DNA from: Streptomyces sp. G-G2
GTDB lineage: Bacteria; Actinomycetota; Actinomycetes; Streptomycetales; Streptomycetaceae
NCBI RefSeq assembly: GCF_030063135.1
Contig: NZ_JASISO010000067.1
Location: 1-33,320, forward strand
Direction: 5' to 3'
DNA length: 33,320 nucleotides
In this document: one piece after another, positions 13,214 to 21,907 of the stretch
Layout: each line of letters begins with the position of its first letter
Position numbering within the stretch: the stretch's first letter is position 1
The notes under the pieces: model-generated
What the model was told of the DNA's origin: nothing
Database searches by the model: none
Seen by the model: the letters and a program-made list of their open reading frames with translations, nothing else
Position numbers and translations under genes: made by a program

Positions 13214-13596
13214 CGTTGCCCGTTCGCTCCCGGAGGGGCGGGGTGGGGGCGCCGTCCCCAGGGACCCGGCTCCGGGGGGCGGGGCGGGGCCGTTCGGCGT
13301 CCCGCGCCCTTCCCGGGAGGGGCATTCGATCGCGTCCCGGCTGGGGGACGAGGGCGGCCGGGCCCGGCCGCCTGGCGCGGGCCCGGGGGGCCCGGCCGGG
13401 GGCGCTAACCGGCCCCGGGGACCGGCTTTCGGGCGGGGCGGGAGCGGTTGCCCCCGCCCACGGTCCCGGGGACCGTTCGCCGGGCTGCGCTCTCCGTGGA
13501 GGGGGGTGGCCGAACTCGTCCCGGCTGCGGGGCGCGGGGCCGGGGGGCCGGTGTCGGGCCGGTGGGTCTACCCGGGCCCACGGGGAGGGCCTCGGG
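13214..13596. other. GC-rich gene-free stretch
   Basis: Between the GDT1-type stop and the HAD-phosphatase stop I see no supportable gene. The DNA is about 80 percent G+C with many short inverted repeats built from CCGGGG and GGCCC (for example around 13360-13400), typical of degenerate Streptomyces intergenic DNA where two convergent genes end. Confidence 0.6.
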
Positions 13597-14274
13597 CTAG
13601 GGGGTGGGGAGGGTGAGGCGGATGGTGCCCGCGGGGGTCTGGGTGATGTGGAGTGCGGTCAGGTCCTCGACGTGGGCCGTGGGGGCGTGGGACGCCGCGC
13701 GGGGGCCTACGCCGATGACGCGCATGCCTGCGGCGCGGGCCGCCGCGATGCCCGCCTCGGAGTCTTCGAGGACGATGCAGTCCGCCGGGTCCACGCCCAG
13801 CGCGGCGGCGCCCTTGAGGAAGCCTTCCGGGTGCGGCTTGCTGGCCGTGACGGACTCGGCCGTCACCCGGATCCGGGGCATCGGGAGGCCCGCGGCGCTC
13901 ATCCGGGCCGTGGCGAGCTTCGCGTCGGCGGAGGTGACCAGTGCGTGCGGGAGGTCGGCGATGGCCGCCATGAACTCCGGGGCGCCGCCGACCGGGACCA
14001 CGCCGTCGGTGTCGGCGGTCTCCCGCGCGAGCATCAGCGTGTTCTCGGCGTAGTTCTCCGCCATGGGGCGCTCCGGGAGCAGGATCGCCATCGTCGCGTA
14101 GCCCTGGCGGCCGTGGACGACCTTGATGGTCTCCCGCGGGTCCAGGCCGTGCGTCACCGCCCACTCGCGCCAGCAGCGCTCGACCACCGCGTCGGAGTTG
14201 ACGATGGTGCCGTCCATGTCCAGCAGCAGGGCTTCGGCGGTGAGGACGACGGTGGTGGTGGTGCTGGCCGGCAT
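13597..14274 (-). CDS. HAD-superfamily sugar-phosphatase/phosphoglucomutase-like protein (225 aa)
   Basis: A haloacid-dehalogenase-fold phosphatase of the beta-phosphoglucomutase/sugar-phosphatase subgroup. Motif I is ALLLDMDGTIVNSDAVVE (about residues 14-31; both Asp of DxD present), motif II is LVTSADAKL, motif III is the Lys in ASKPHPEGF, and motif IV is IVLEDSEAGIAAARAAGM. The cap domain is the helical region between I and II. Likely substrate: a small sugar phosphate. ATG 14274 has GGAG in its leader (GGAGACCCCTG) and starts MPASTTTTVVLTAEALLLDM. The frame is open further upstream through a terminator-like hairpin (14331-14371), which argues against a longer protein and for leader control. 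Confidence 0.85.
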   Translation of the reverse strand: MPASTTTTVVLTAEALLLDMDGTIVNSDAVVERCWREWAVTHGLDPRETIKVVHGRQGYATMAILLPERPMAENYAENTLMLARETADTDGVVPVGGAPEFMAAIADLPHALVTSADAKLATARMSAAGLPMPRIRVTAESVTASKPHPEGFLKGAAALGVDPADCIVLEDSEAGIAAARAAGMRVIGVGPRAASHAPTAHVEDLTALHITQTPAGTIRLTLPTP

Positions 14275-14330
14275 CAGGGGTCTCCAGACAGGGCGCGGCG
14301 GCGGTTTCCCGTGGTGGGGAAAGAAAACAA

Positions 14331-14371
14331 GTGGCCCCGCCCACCGGTCAGGGTTTCGCAGGCGGAGCCAC
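14331..14371 (-). terminator. Terminator/attenuator hairpin in the HAD leader
   Basis: GTGGCCCCGCC (14331-14341) pairs with GGCGGAGCCAC (14361-14371) with one mismatch. On the minus strand it is followed by TTGTTTTCTT, a real U-tract, 46 nt before the HAD start. It is also U-rich on the other side (TTTGTTTC), so it can act in both directions. Either it insulates the divergent promoters, or it attenuates the HAD transcript. Confidence 0.65.
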
Positions 14372-14513
14372 TTTGTTTCTCCATGATACAAAACCGCGAC
14401 CCCTTGGGCCAGTGCAGTGACCAAGCTCTCCCCGTCGGCTCCCGACAGGACGTAACCGGACTCACCACTGAGGATGGATGTGTCCTACCGGTCGGTCCCC
14501 CGAGGAGGAGCCG

Positions 14514-16586
14514 ATGGCTCAGGAAGTGACCACGTCGGCCGTGGACCCCGCCCCCGGCCCGGGCCCGGGCAGCGAACACGCCTCACGCGAAGTTCTCGTA
14601 TCCATCGGCGCGCTGCTGCTCGGCCTGCTGATCGCCGCGCTCGACCAGACGATCGTGTCCACGGCCCTGCCGACGATCGTCAGCGACCTCGGCGGCATGG
14701 AACACCTGTCCTGGGTCGTCACGGCCTACATGCTCGCGTCCACCGCCGCCACGCCCCTCTGGGGCAAGCTCGGCGACCAGTACGGGCGGAAGAAGCTCTT
14801 CCAGGCGGCCATCGTGCTATTCCTGATCGGCTCCGCGCTCTGTGGGCTGGCCCAGAACATGCCGCAGCTCATCGGCTTCCGCGCGCTCCAGGGCCTCGGC
14901 GGCGGCGGTCTGATGGTGCTGTCGATGGCGATCGTGGGCGACATCGTCCCGCCCCGCGAACGCGGCAAGTACCAGGGGCTCTTCGGCGCCGTCTTCGGAG
15001 CCACCAGTGTCCTGGGCCCGCTGCTGGGCGGGCTGTTCGTGGACCACCTGTCCTGGCGCTGGGTCTTCTACATCAACCTCCCCATCGGCCTGGTCGCCCT
15101 CGTGGTGATCGCGGCGGCCCTCCGCATCCCCTCGCGGTCCTCCAAGCACACCATCGACTACCTCGGCACCTTCCTGATCGCCTCCGTCGCGACCTGCCTG
15201 GTGCTCGTCGCCTCGCTCGGCGGCAACTGGGGCTGGGGCTCGGGCCGGACCATCGGCCTCGCCGTGCTCGGCGCGGTGCTGCTCGTCGCGTTCCTGGCCG
15301 TCGAGCGCCGCGCCGCCGAACCCGTCCTGCCGCTCGGGCTGTTCCGGATCCGGACCTTCACGCTCTGCTCGCTGATCAGCTTCATCGTCGGCTTCGCGAT
15401 GTTCGGCGCGATGGTCTACCTGCCGACCTTCCTCCAGGTCGTCCAAGGCGTCAGTCCCACCATGTCCGGCGTGCACATGCTGCCCATGGTGCTCGGCCTG
15501 CTCATCTCCTCCACCGCCTCCGGCCAGATCGTCAGCCGCACGGGGCGCTGGAAGGTCTTCCCCATCGCCGGAACCGCCGTCACCGCCGTCGGCCTGCTCC
15601 TCCTGCACCAGCTGCACCGCACCAGCTCCACCTGGGAGATGAGCGTCTACTTCTTCGTCTTCGGCGCGGGACTCGGCCTGGTCATGCAGGTGCTGGTGCT
15701 CGTCGTGCAGAACTCCGTCAGCTACGCCGACCTCGGCGTCGCCACCTCCGGTGCCACCTTCTTCCGCTCGATCGGAGCCTCCTTCGGCGTCGCCATCTTC
15801 GGCACGATCTTCACCAACCGGCTCGACGAGAAGCTCGTCTCCGCCCTCACCGCCGTCCCGCTGCCGCCCGGGACGGCGGCCGCGCTGAAGGCCGACCCCC
15901 GGGCCATCGGCAGACTGCCCGACACGCTGCGGCCCCGGGTCCTGGACGCCTACGCGGCCTCCATCACGGACGTCTTCCTCTACGCCGTCCCCGTCGTCCT
16001 CCTCGCCTTCGTCGTCGCCTGGTTCCTCAAGGAGGACAAGCTGCGCGGCTCGGTGACCGCCCCCGACGTCACCGAGACCCTGGCCTCCAACCCCGTCGAG
16101 CGCTCCTCGCACGACGAGATCGCCCGGGCGCTGACGGTCCTCGGTACGAGGGAGGGCCGACGGCACGTCTACGAGAAGATCACCGAGAAGGCGGGCTTCG
16201 ACCTGCTCCCCGCCGCCAGCTGGATGCTGCTGCGGATGAACAAGTACGGCTCGGTGGAGCCGGCGATGCTCGCGGAGCGCACCGCCGTACCGATCAAGGC
16301 GATCACCGAGGCCGCCCGCCAGATCGAGGAGCGGGGGCTCGGGGTCAGGGACGGGTCGCCGCTGCTCCTGACCGGGACGGGGCGCGCGGCGGCCCTCAGG
16401 CTGGCCGACGCGCGCGAGGAATCGCTGGCCGAGCTGCTCGGCGACTGGTGGGGCCCGGACCGGCCCACCGACCTGATCAAGCTGGTCGGCCAGATCAACT
16501 CCGAGCTGTGCGGTTCCGACGCGGAGGAGCCGTACGAGACCTCCCCGCGCCGCGATCACGAAGCGCACCGCGCGCCCGGACCCTAG
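14514..16586 (+). CDS. DHA2-type MFS drug efflux pump with C-terminal winged-helix-like domain (690 aa)
   Basis: A 14-helix proton-driven exporter (EmrB/QacA type). TM1 carries LDQTIVSTALPTI, the A-loop motif is GKLGDQYGRKKLF, and motif C is GALFGPLLGG-like (ATSVLGPLLGGLFVDH); membrane helices continue to VVLLAFVVAWFL (about residue 515). A further 175 residues follow, soluble and helical (MLLRMNKYGSVEPAMLAERT, IKAITEAARQIEERGLGVRD, LLLTGTGRAAALRLADAREE), resembling a MarR-type winged helix. The family normally ends after TM14, so this is an unusual fusion. ATG 14514 follows GAGGAGGAG; ATG 14478 is in frame but without a ribosome site. Divergent from the HAD gene. Single-gene unit. Confidence 0.9.
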   Translation: MAQEVTTSAVDPAPGPGPGSEHASREVLVSIGALLLGLLIAALDQTIVSTALPTIVSDLGGMEHLSWVVTAYMLASTAATPLWGKLGDQYGRKKLFQAAIVLFLIGSALCGLAQNMPQLIGFRALQGLGGGGLMVLSMAIVGDIVPPRERGKYQGLFGAVFGATSVLGPLLGGLFVDHLSWRWVFYINLPIGLVALVVIAAALRIPSRSSKHTIDYLGTFLIASVATCLVLVASLGGNWGWGSGRTIGLAVLGAVLLVAFLAVERRAAEPVLPLGLFRIRTFTLCSLISFIVGFAMFGAMVYLPTFLQVVQGVSPTMSGVHMLPMVLGLLISSTASGQIVSRTGRWKVFPIAGTAVTAVGLLLLHQLHRTSSTWEMSVYFFVFGAGLGLVMQVLVLVVQNSVSYADLGVATSGATFFRSIGASFGVAIFGTIFTNRLDEKLVSALTAVPLPPGTAAALKADPRAIGRLPDTLRPRVLDAYAASITDVFLYAVPVVLLAFVVAWFLKEDKLRGSVTAPDVTETLASNPVERSSHDEIARALTVLGTREGRRHVYEKITEKAGFDLLPAASWMLLRMNKYGSVEPAMLAERTAVPIKAITEAARQIEERGLGVRDGSPLLLTGTGRAAALRLADAREESLAELLGDWWGPDRPTDLIKLVGQINSELCGSDAEEPYETSPRRDHEAHRAPGP

Positions 16587-16598
16587 GCCTCTCCCGCC

Positions 16599-16655
16599 CG
16601 GCCGCAGCCCGGGACCCGCCCGCAGCCCGGCCGCCCCGCTCGCAGCCCGGGCGGC
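16599..16655. repeat. Three imperfect repeats of CGCAGCCCGG
   Basis: CGCAGCCCGG recurs three times at a spacing of about 20 bp in the interval between the MFS stop (16586) and the acetyltransferase stop (16678). The interval shows no gene; the repeats may be a weak terminator region of convergent genes. Confidence 0.5.
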
Positions 16656-16677
16656 GCCCGGGTCCCGGGGGGCGGCC

Positions 16678-17232
16678 TCAGCGCAGGGGCTTGGCGAACC
16701 AGTGCTCGGCGTACGGGCTGTCGTTGTACGCGGGTATCTCGTCGTACCCGTGCTTGGCATAGAGCGTGCGTGCCTCCACCAGGTCGGACCGGGTGTCCAG
16801 GACCACCCGCTCGGCGCCGAGCGCGCGCGCCGTGTCCTCCAGGGCCGCGATCACCGCCGCGCCGCCGCCCGTGCCCCGGGTGCGCGGATCGACGTACACC
16901 CTCGTCAGCTCGGCGCTCTCCGGGGTCAGCAGCCGCAGGCCGCCGCAGGCCAGGGGTTCGCCGTCGAGTCGGCCGACCAGGAACTCTCCCGTCGGCGCGA
17001 CGAGGTCGTCGTCCGGGAAGTCCACGATCAGGGCCTCGTCGATCTCGGCCTGCGTCATCGTGCGGTCGTAGTACCGCCCGGCGAGTTCCGCGTAGTAGGC
17101 GCGGCGCAGGACGACCGAGGCCGGGTCCGTGTACGGCTCCGGGACCACCGACCACCTGGCGCTCGCGCGCCCCCCACCGCGCACCCCACCGCGACCCGCA
17201 CCGAGACCGCCCCTGCTCTTCATGCTCTCCAT
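16678..17232 (-). CDS. GNAT-family N-acetyltransferase (184 aa)
   Basis: An acetyl-CoA-dependent acetyltransferase fold. The acetyl-CoA-binding motif A is visible as LTRVYVDPRTRGTGGGAAVI (R-x-x-G-x-G/A) followed by AALEDTARALGAERVVLDTR (motif B region), and the C-terminal strand is YAKHGYDEIPAYNDSPYAEH. The first 45 residues are Gly/Arg-rich (SRGGLGAGRGGVRGGGRASA) and probably disordered. The N-terminal boundary is uncertain: ATG 17232 or 17223; neither has a strong ribosome site. Substrate unknown. Divergent from the NTF2-like gene (17351) across about 120 bp. Confidence 0.8.
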   Translation of the reverse strand: MESMKSRGGLGAGRGGVRGGGRASARWSVVPEPYTDPASVVLRRAYYAELAGRYYDRTMTQAEIDEALIVDFPDDDLVAPTGEFLVGRLDGEPLACGGLRLLTPESAELTRVYVDPRTRGTGGGAAVIAALEDTARALGAERVVLDTRSDLVEARTLYAKHGYDEIPAYNDSPYAEHWFAKPLR

Positions 17233-17350
17233 GCCGTCATTCTGGCGGCTGCGCCCCGCCCGCCGCGTGGAATATCCACAGCACCGGGACGATGATGGGA
17301 AGAACGGATTTTCTCCCGCATTTCCTCCCGTATCGAAGGGTGTGAGCGGC

Positions 17351-17746
17351 ATGTCGGAGCACCCCGACTGCGCCCTGGTCCGCCGCGGCTACGAGGCCTT
17401 CGGCAAGGGCGACATGGAGACACTGGCCACACTGATGACGGCCGACGTCATCCACCACGTCCCCGGCAGCAGCCCGCTCTCCGGGCACCACAAGGGACGG
17501 GAAGCCGTCCTCGACCTCTACCGCCGACTCGGCAGCGAGACGAACGGCACCCTGCGCGTCGACCTCGACGCGGTGTTCGCCGACGGCCGGGGCCACGTGA
17601 TGGCGGTCCACCACTCACGCGGCGACCGCGGCGACCGCGGGATCGAGATGCGCGGGGGGCTCTTCTTCACCCTCATCGGCAACAAGATCACCGACATCGA
17701 CGAGTGCGTGGCGGACATCGACGAGATGGACGCCTTCTGGCGCTGA
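17351..17746 (+). CDS. SnoaL-like NTF2-fold protein (131 aa)
   Basis: A small alpha/beta-barrel-cone fold protein of the NTF2/SnoaL superfamily, which includes ketosteroid-isomerase-like enzymes, polyketide cyclases and ligand binders. The sequence starts MSEHPDCALVRRGYEAFGKG and continues METLATLMTADVIHHVPGSS, REAVLDLYRRLGSETNG, and VFADGRGHVMAVHHSRGD, ending with a strand KITDIDECVADIDEMDAFW. Active-site residues cannot be assigned with certainty. ATG 17351 is 11 nt from GAAGG; GTG 17342 is possible but too close to that site. Stand-alone, with no linked biosynthetic cluster here. Confidence 0.85.
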   Translation: MSEHPDCALVRRGYEAFGKGDMETLATLMTADVIHHVPGSSPLSGHHKGREAVLDLYRRLGSETNGTLRVDLDAVFADGRGHVMAVHHSRGDRGDRGIEMRGGLFFTLIGNKITDIDECVADIDEMDAFWR

Positions 17747-17853
17747 GCCCTCGCTGGCCCCCCGCGCAGGCCTCGTACGCCGCCCCGCCCCGGCCCCGCC
17801 CCGAACACGCCCCCCCGGGCCCGGGCCAGCCCCCCACCCGGGCCCCGGCCCCC

Positions 17854-18183
17854 TCAGCCCTGCTTCGGCGCCGTCTGCTGCACGACCTCGAAGGACCACA
17901 CCTGGGACGCCGAAGCCGCCGGCTTCGGCCGCTCCCCGCCGCCCTGCGCCCCGCCCTGGTGCGCCGCCTTCATCGGCCCCTCCATCCACGCCTGGAAGTC
18001 GGCCTCCGAACGCCAGCGCGTGTACACGAGGTACTGGTCCGTGCCCTCGACGGGACGCAGCAGCTCGAACCACTCGAACCCGTCCGAGCTCTCCACGGAC
18101 CCCGCCCGCGCGGCGAACCGCTGCTCCAGAACGCTCCGCTGCTCCGCGGGCACGGACAGTGCGTTGATCTTCACGATGCTCAT
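17854..18183 (-). CDS. Antibiotic biosynthesis monooxygenase (ABM)-domain protein (109 aa)
   Basis: A dimeric ferredoxin-like-fold protein of the ABM/MhuD/IsdG-like group, members of which degrade haem or oxidise aromatic polyketides. Pattern: VKINALSVPAEQRSVLEQRF, SSDGFEWFELLRPVEGTDQY, LVYTRWRSEADFQAWMEGPM. Substrate cannot be assigned. The C-terminal part (GGAQGGGERPKPAASASQVW) is Gly/Pro-rich, with a final short strand. ATG 18183 (MSIVKINA) is the likely start; ATG 18192 adds three residues. Located head-to-head with the GT87/PAP2 gene (18293); the 107-bp space has no gene. Confidence 0.85.
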   Translation of the reverse strand: MSIVKINALSVPAEQRSVLEQRFAARAGSVESSDGFEWFELLRPVEGTDQYLVYTRWRSEADFQAWMEGPMKAAHQGGAQGGGERPKPAASASQVWSFEVVQQTAPKQG

Positions 18184-18292
18184 GCCCGCCATCCTAGGTA
18201 TCCCATGCGGGATATCGTCGTCCCGGGTAATTCATCGCGGCAGCCAGGCGAAGTCAGGGTTGCAGTCAACAAGGGTGGGAGGCCGGCGAGGC

Positions 18293-20344
18293 GTGGCCAA
18301 CGCGGCGGAGCACAGCGGTGTCAACGGACATGCCGGAGTCATAGGCGGTGGTGGCAGCGGCAGCAGGCTTGGCGCCGCACGCCTCCTCCTGTGGGCACTG
18401 GCGGGCCTTCTGGCCGTGAGACAGGCGTCCGCCGTCCTGCGCGTGCCACCCGGTGAGTGGCTCACCGGCTTCTACCTGCCCGGCCTGCCCGGCTCGCTCT
18501 ACGACGCCGGGCAGTTCACCGGCACCCCCTTCGCGGGACTGGTGCTCAAGCCGCTGGTCGGATTCGCCGACCAGTCGCTGGAAGTGGCCTGGACCTGCGT
18601 GACCCTGCTGTTCGTCGCCGCCATCGGGCTGGTGGCCGCGCGGGGCCTGCCCGATCCGGTGCCCCGGCGCACCGTGCTGCTGGCCGCGCCCGTGCTGGTC
18701 GCCCTGATGATGGTCTCGCTGCCCGTCCGGGAGGCCGCCTCCCCGGGCCAGACCGCCGTCCTGCCGGTCCTGCTGGTGCTCCTCGCCTTCTTCCGGGTAC
18801 CGGGTGAGCGCCCCGCGGGCTTCCTGATGGGCCTCGCCGCGGCCCTCCAGCCCGGCCTGCTGCTCTTCGCGCCGCTGCTCTGGCTCACCGGCCGCCGCCC
18901 CACCGCGAGCACCGCCGTGACCACCTTCGCCTCCTGCACACTGCTGTCCTGGGCCGCGCTGCCGCACGACTCCTGGACGTACTGGGTGCACCACCTGGCC
19001 GGTACCGGCCTCGGCGGCAGCCCCGACGGGCTCGCCAACCAGTCCCTGCACGGCGCCCTGCTGCGCCTCGGGCTGTCCGGGCCCGCCGAGATCGTGCTGT
19101 ACGTCGCCCTCGCCGCCGGGATCGCCTGGCTCGGCATGCGCCGCGCGGCCCGTTACGCCCGCGACGGCCAGCTGCTGCTCGCCGTCGCGATCACCGGGTG
19201 CGTGGCCGTCGCCGTATCGCCCACCGGCTGGCGCCACCAGCTGCTGTGGGTGCTGCTCGCCGTGGCGGGCAAGGTCGGCAAGCGGGCCGCCGACCGGCCC
19301 GTGTGGCCGGTGGCGGTGGTCCTCGCCATGACCCTGCCGAGCACGATGCTGCTGCCGAACATGGCGGTCCTGGCACCGGTACGGGACAACGTCCTGCTCC
19401 TGGCCGCCCTCGCCGCCGCCTGCGCGGTGCCGTTCCTGCCGCGCAGTTCGCCGTACTGGCGCGAGCCCGTGCCCACCGACTACGGGCGCCCCGCGGCCGC
19501 CCGCTGGTCGCGGATCCCGCTCATGCCGTTCTGGCGGCGCGTCCTGTCCCGGCCCAACCTGCTGCTGGAGCTCCTGCTGATACGGGTCGGCTACTCGCTG
19601 TACTCGTACATCCGGGCCGCCGCGCCCACCAGCCGCTCGCTCGCCGAGGGCAACGGCAGCCAGATCCTCTCCGTCGAGCAGGCCCTGGGCATCGACATCG
19701 AGCACGCCGTGAACCACGCGGTGGTCAGCGTCCGCTGGCTGGAGGCGTTCTTCAACTTCTACTACACGTCCTTCCACTTCGTGGTCCCGCTGACCATCCT
19801 GGCCGTCCTGTACTGGCGCCGTCCCGCCGACTACCGCTGGGCCCGCGCCTCGCTGGGCCTGGCGACCGTCCTCGCGCTCGTCGGCTTCTGGCTCTTCCCG
19901 CTGGCGCCGCCGCGGCTCATGCCCGGCCTCGGGTTCATCGATACCGTGCACGGCGTACAGGACCTGGCGCACCCGCAGTACGGGGCCATGACCGCGATCT
20001 CCAACCAGTACGCGGCGATGCCGTCGCTGCACTTCGGCTGGTCGCTGTGGTGCGGGATCGTGATCGTCACCCTGGCGCCCAAGGGGTGGCAGAAGCTGCT
20101 CGGGGTGCTGCACCCGCTGATCACGGTCTGCGCGATCGTCGCCACCGCCAACCACTGGGTGCTCGACGCGGTCGGCGGCGCGGCCGTCGTCAGCGCCGGG
20201 TTCGGGCTCGTCTACGCGCTCTCGGGTCCCCGCGGCGCCGTCCGCGCGCCCGGACGGGCTGCGCCCGGCGCCGTGCCCGGACCCCGGCTCCCGGAGCGGC
20301 TCACCGAGGGGCACGCCATGAAGGACCCGGCGGGCCGGGCCTGA
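18293..20344 (+). CDS. Bifunctional GT87-like glycosyltransferase / PAP2-type phosphatase (683 aa)
   Basis: Two membrane enzymes in one chain. The N-terminal part (to about residue 400) is a GT87/GT-C type polyprenol-dependent glycosyltransferase: many TM helices with the periplasmic loop GEWLTGFYLPGLPGSLYDAG and WTYWVHHLAGTGLGG. The C-terminal part is an inositolphosphotransferase-type PAP2 domain: FNFYYTSFHFVVPLTILA, ISNQYAAMPSLHFGWSLWCG (the SLH motif) and ANHWVLDAVGGAAVV (the H of motif 3). Such fusions occur widely in actinobacteria and are thought to mannosylate and dephosphorylate lipids or polyprenyl carriers in the envelope; mechanism is inferred. GTG 18293 is the most likely start. 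It ends before the strong terminator at 20346-20402 and converges on the CYP125-type gene. Confidence 0.85.
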   Translation: MANAAEHSGVNGHAGVIGGGGSGSRLGAARLLLWALAGLLAVRQASAVLRVPPGEWLTGFYLPGLPGSLYDAGQFTGTPFAGLVLKPLVGFADQSLEVAWTCVTLLFVAAIGLVAARGLPDPVPRRTVLLAAPVLVALMMVSLPVREAASPGQTAVLPVLLVLLAFFRVPGERPAGFLMGLAAALQPGLLLFAPLLWLTGRRPTASTAVTTFASCTLLSWAALPHDSWTYWVHHLAGTGLGGSPDGLANQSLHGALLRLGLSGPAEIVLYVALAAGIAWLGMRRAARYARDGQLLLAVAITGCVAVAVSPTGWRHQLLWVLLAVAGKVGKRAADRPVWPVAVVLAMTLPSTMLLPNMAVLAPVRDNVLLLAALAAACAVPFLPRSSPYWREPVPTDYGRPAAARWSRIPLMPFWRRVLSRPNLLLELLLIRVGYSLYSYIRAAAPTSRSLAEGNGSQILSVEQALGIDIEHAVNHAVVSVRWLEAFFNFYYTSFHFVVPLTILAVLYWRRPADYRWARASLGLATVLALVGFWLFPLAPPRLMPGLGFIDTVHGVQDLAHPQYGAMTAISNQYAAMPSLHFGWSLWCGIVIVTLAPKGWQKLLGVLHPLITVCAIVATANHWVLDAVGGAAVVSAGFGLVYALSGPRGAVRAPGRAAPGAVPGPRLPERLTEGHAMKDPAGRA

Positions 20345-20345
20345 G

Positions 20346-20402
20346 CCCTCGACGCCGCCGCCCCGCCACCCCATCGGGGCGGCGGGGCGGCGGCGTCGAG
20401 GG
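20346..20402. terminator. 22-bp perfect bidirectional terminator stem
   Basis: The 22 bases 20346-20367 (starting CCCTCGACGCCG) are the exact reverse complement of 20381-20402, and the loop itself contains CCCC/GGGG. It separates the convergent GT87/PAP2 and CYP125-type genes and can terminate both. Confidence 0.85.
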
Positions 20403-20488
20403 AGGACGGCGGCGCGGCTCGTGGCTCGCGCGGAGAGGTGACGGCAGGGACCGGGGCGTGGGGGTGGGGTCCCTGCCGTCCAGCCGGA

Positions 20489-21745
20489 TCAGCCGTGGCT
20501 CACCCGGAGTTCCTTGATCCCGTTCAGCCAGGCGGCGCGCAGCCGCCGCGGCTGCGGTCCCGTCAGCCGCAGGTCCGGCAGCGCGTCGGCCAGCGCGTTG
20601 AAGATCAGGTCGATCTCCATGATGGCCAGGGACTTGCCGAGGCAGAAGTGCGGTCCGCCGCCGCCGAAGCCCAGGTGCGGGTTCGGGTCGCGGGTGATGT
20701 CGAAGACGTCCGGGTTCTCGAAGACCTCGGGGTCGTGGTTGGCGGAGGAGTAGAACATCCCCACCCGGTCGCCCGCCTTGATCTTCTGGCCGCCCAGCTC
20801 GGTGTCCTGGGTGGCGGTGCGCTGGAAGGACACCACGGGGGTGGCCCAGCGCACGATCTCCTCGGCCGCCGTCGAGGGCCGGGTCGCCTTGTACAGCTCC
20901 CACTGCTCGGGGTGGGTGAGGAAGGCGTGCATGCCGTGGCTGATCGCGTTGCGCGTGGTCTCGTTCCCCGCGACCGCGAGCAGCAGCACGAAGAAGCCGA
21001 ACTCGTCCGAGCCCAGGTTGCCCTGGCCCTCGGCGGCGACGAGCTGGGTGACGATGTCCTTGGCCGGGCACTCCTTGCGCTCGGCGGCGAGGTTCATCGC
21101 GTAACCGATGAGCTCCATGGCCGCGTTGGCGCCGACCTCCTCCGTGATCGCGTACTCCGGGTCGTCGTAGGCGACCATCTTGTTCGACCAGTCGAAGATC
21201 CGGGAACGGTCCTCCTGCGGTACGCCGATCAGCTCGGCGATGGCCTGGAGCGGCAGTTCGCAGGCGACCTCGGTGACGAAGTCGAAGCTCCCGTCCGCGG
21301 CGTTCCCGGCCGCGGTCGCCGCCGCTTCTTCGGCGATCTTGACGGCCCGGTCGCGCAGGGCCCGCTCCAGGCCGCGGATGGCCCGCGGGGTGAAGCCGCG
21401 CTGCACGATCTGGCGGACGCGGGTGTGTTCCGGCGGATCCATGTTCAGCATGATCAGGCGCTGGGCATCGATCTGTTCGCGCTGGATGTGTTCGTTGAAG
21501 CGGATGATCGCGGTGTTGGTGGTGGAGGAGAAGAGTTCCGGGTGCGTGGACACGTACTTGACGTCCGCGTGCCGGGTGACGACCCAGTAGCCCTCGTCGT
21601 CGAAGCCGGTGATGCCCCTGGTCTGCGGGCACCACCACACCGGCGCGGTCTGCCGAAGCTGCGCGAACTCCGGGTGCGGGACGCGGAGTTGGAGCAGATC
21701 GGGGTCGGTGGCATCGAAGCCGTCGGGCAGTGCGGGGCAGGACAT
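20489..21745 (-). CDS. cyp125: Cytochrome P450, CYP125 family (steroid C26/C27 monooxygenase type), 418 aa
   Basis: Soluble class I P450. Haem-binding loop GFGGGGPHFCLGKSLA (Cys about 368), I-helix LAVAGNETTRN (about 257-267) and K-helix EIVR (about 296-299) are all present. Many stretches are shared with mycobacterial CYP125A1 as I remember it: LIMLNMDPPEHTR, RGFTPRAI, CELPLQAIAELIGVPQEDR, ELIGYAMN, DIVTQL, DEIVRWATPV-like AEEIVRWATPV, QIKKG-like QKIKAG and NLIFNA-like DLIFNA. CYP125 hydroxylates and oxidises the cholesterol side chain at C26, first step of side-chain degradation; the actual substrate here may be another sterol. ATG 21745 follows GGAG. Divergent from the thiolase; a KstR-like site (21793-21806) lies upstream. 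Electrons could come from the ferredoxin at 33018. Confidence 0.9.
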   Translation of the reverse strand: MSCPALPDGFDATDPDLLQLRVPHPEFAQLRQTAPVWWCPQTRGITGFDDEGYWVVTRHADVKYVSTHPELFSSTTNTAIIRFNEHIQREQIDAQRLIMLNMDPPEHTRVRQIVQRGFTPRAIRGLERALRDRAVKIAEEAAATAAGNAADGSFDFVTEVACELPLQAIAELIGVPQEDRSRIFDWSNKMVAYDDPEYAITEEVGANAAMELIGYAMNLAAERKECPAKDIVTQLVAAEGQGNLGSDEFGFFVLLLAVAGNETTRNAISHGMHAFLTHPEQWELYKATRPSTAAEEIVRWATPVVSFQRTATQDTELGGQKIKAGDRVGMFYSSANHDPEVFENPDVFDITRDPNPHLGFGGGGPHFCLGKSLAIMEIDLIFNALADALPDLRLTGPQPRRLRAAWLNGIKELRVSHG

Positions 21746-21792
21746 TCGGCAACTCCAAAGTCTGACGGCTCATCAGAAGTTGGCTCGAAGGT

Positions 21793-21806
21793 AGTAACGA
21801 GTTCTA
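21793..21806 (-). promoter_or_regulatory. KstR-like operator upstream of the cyp125 gene
   Basis: AGTAACGAGTTCTA matches the KstR consensus TnnAACnnGTTnnA at all specified positions except the first (A for T). It lies 48-61 bp upstream of the CYP125-type start, in the region shared with the divergent thiolase. Confidence 0.6.
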
Positions 21807-21907
21807 GAAGTGACAAGGGGAGGCGCGGCAACTGTTGCGTGTGGAATCCGTGCAAGCCGTGTGCAAGACCCTTGCGTGCGGGGCCCATAGGTCATAAAAC
21901 TGCCAGA

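Noticed and set aside
14817..16760. Minus-strand 647-aa frame opposite the efflux pump
   Set aside because: A codon-bias shadow: acidic/Gly-rich composition without domain, fully antisense to a clear transporter.
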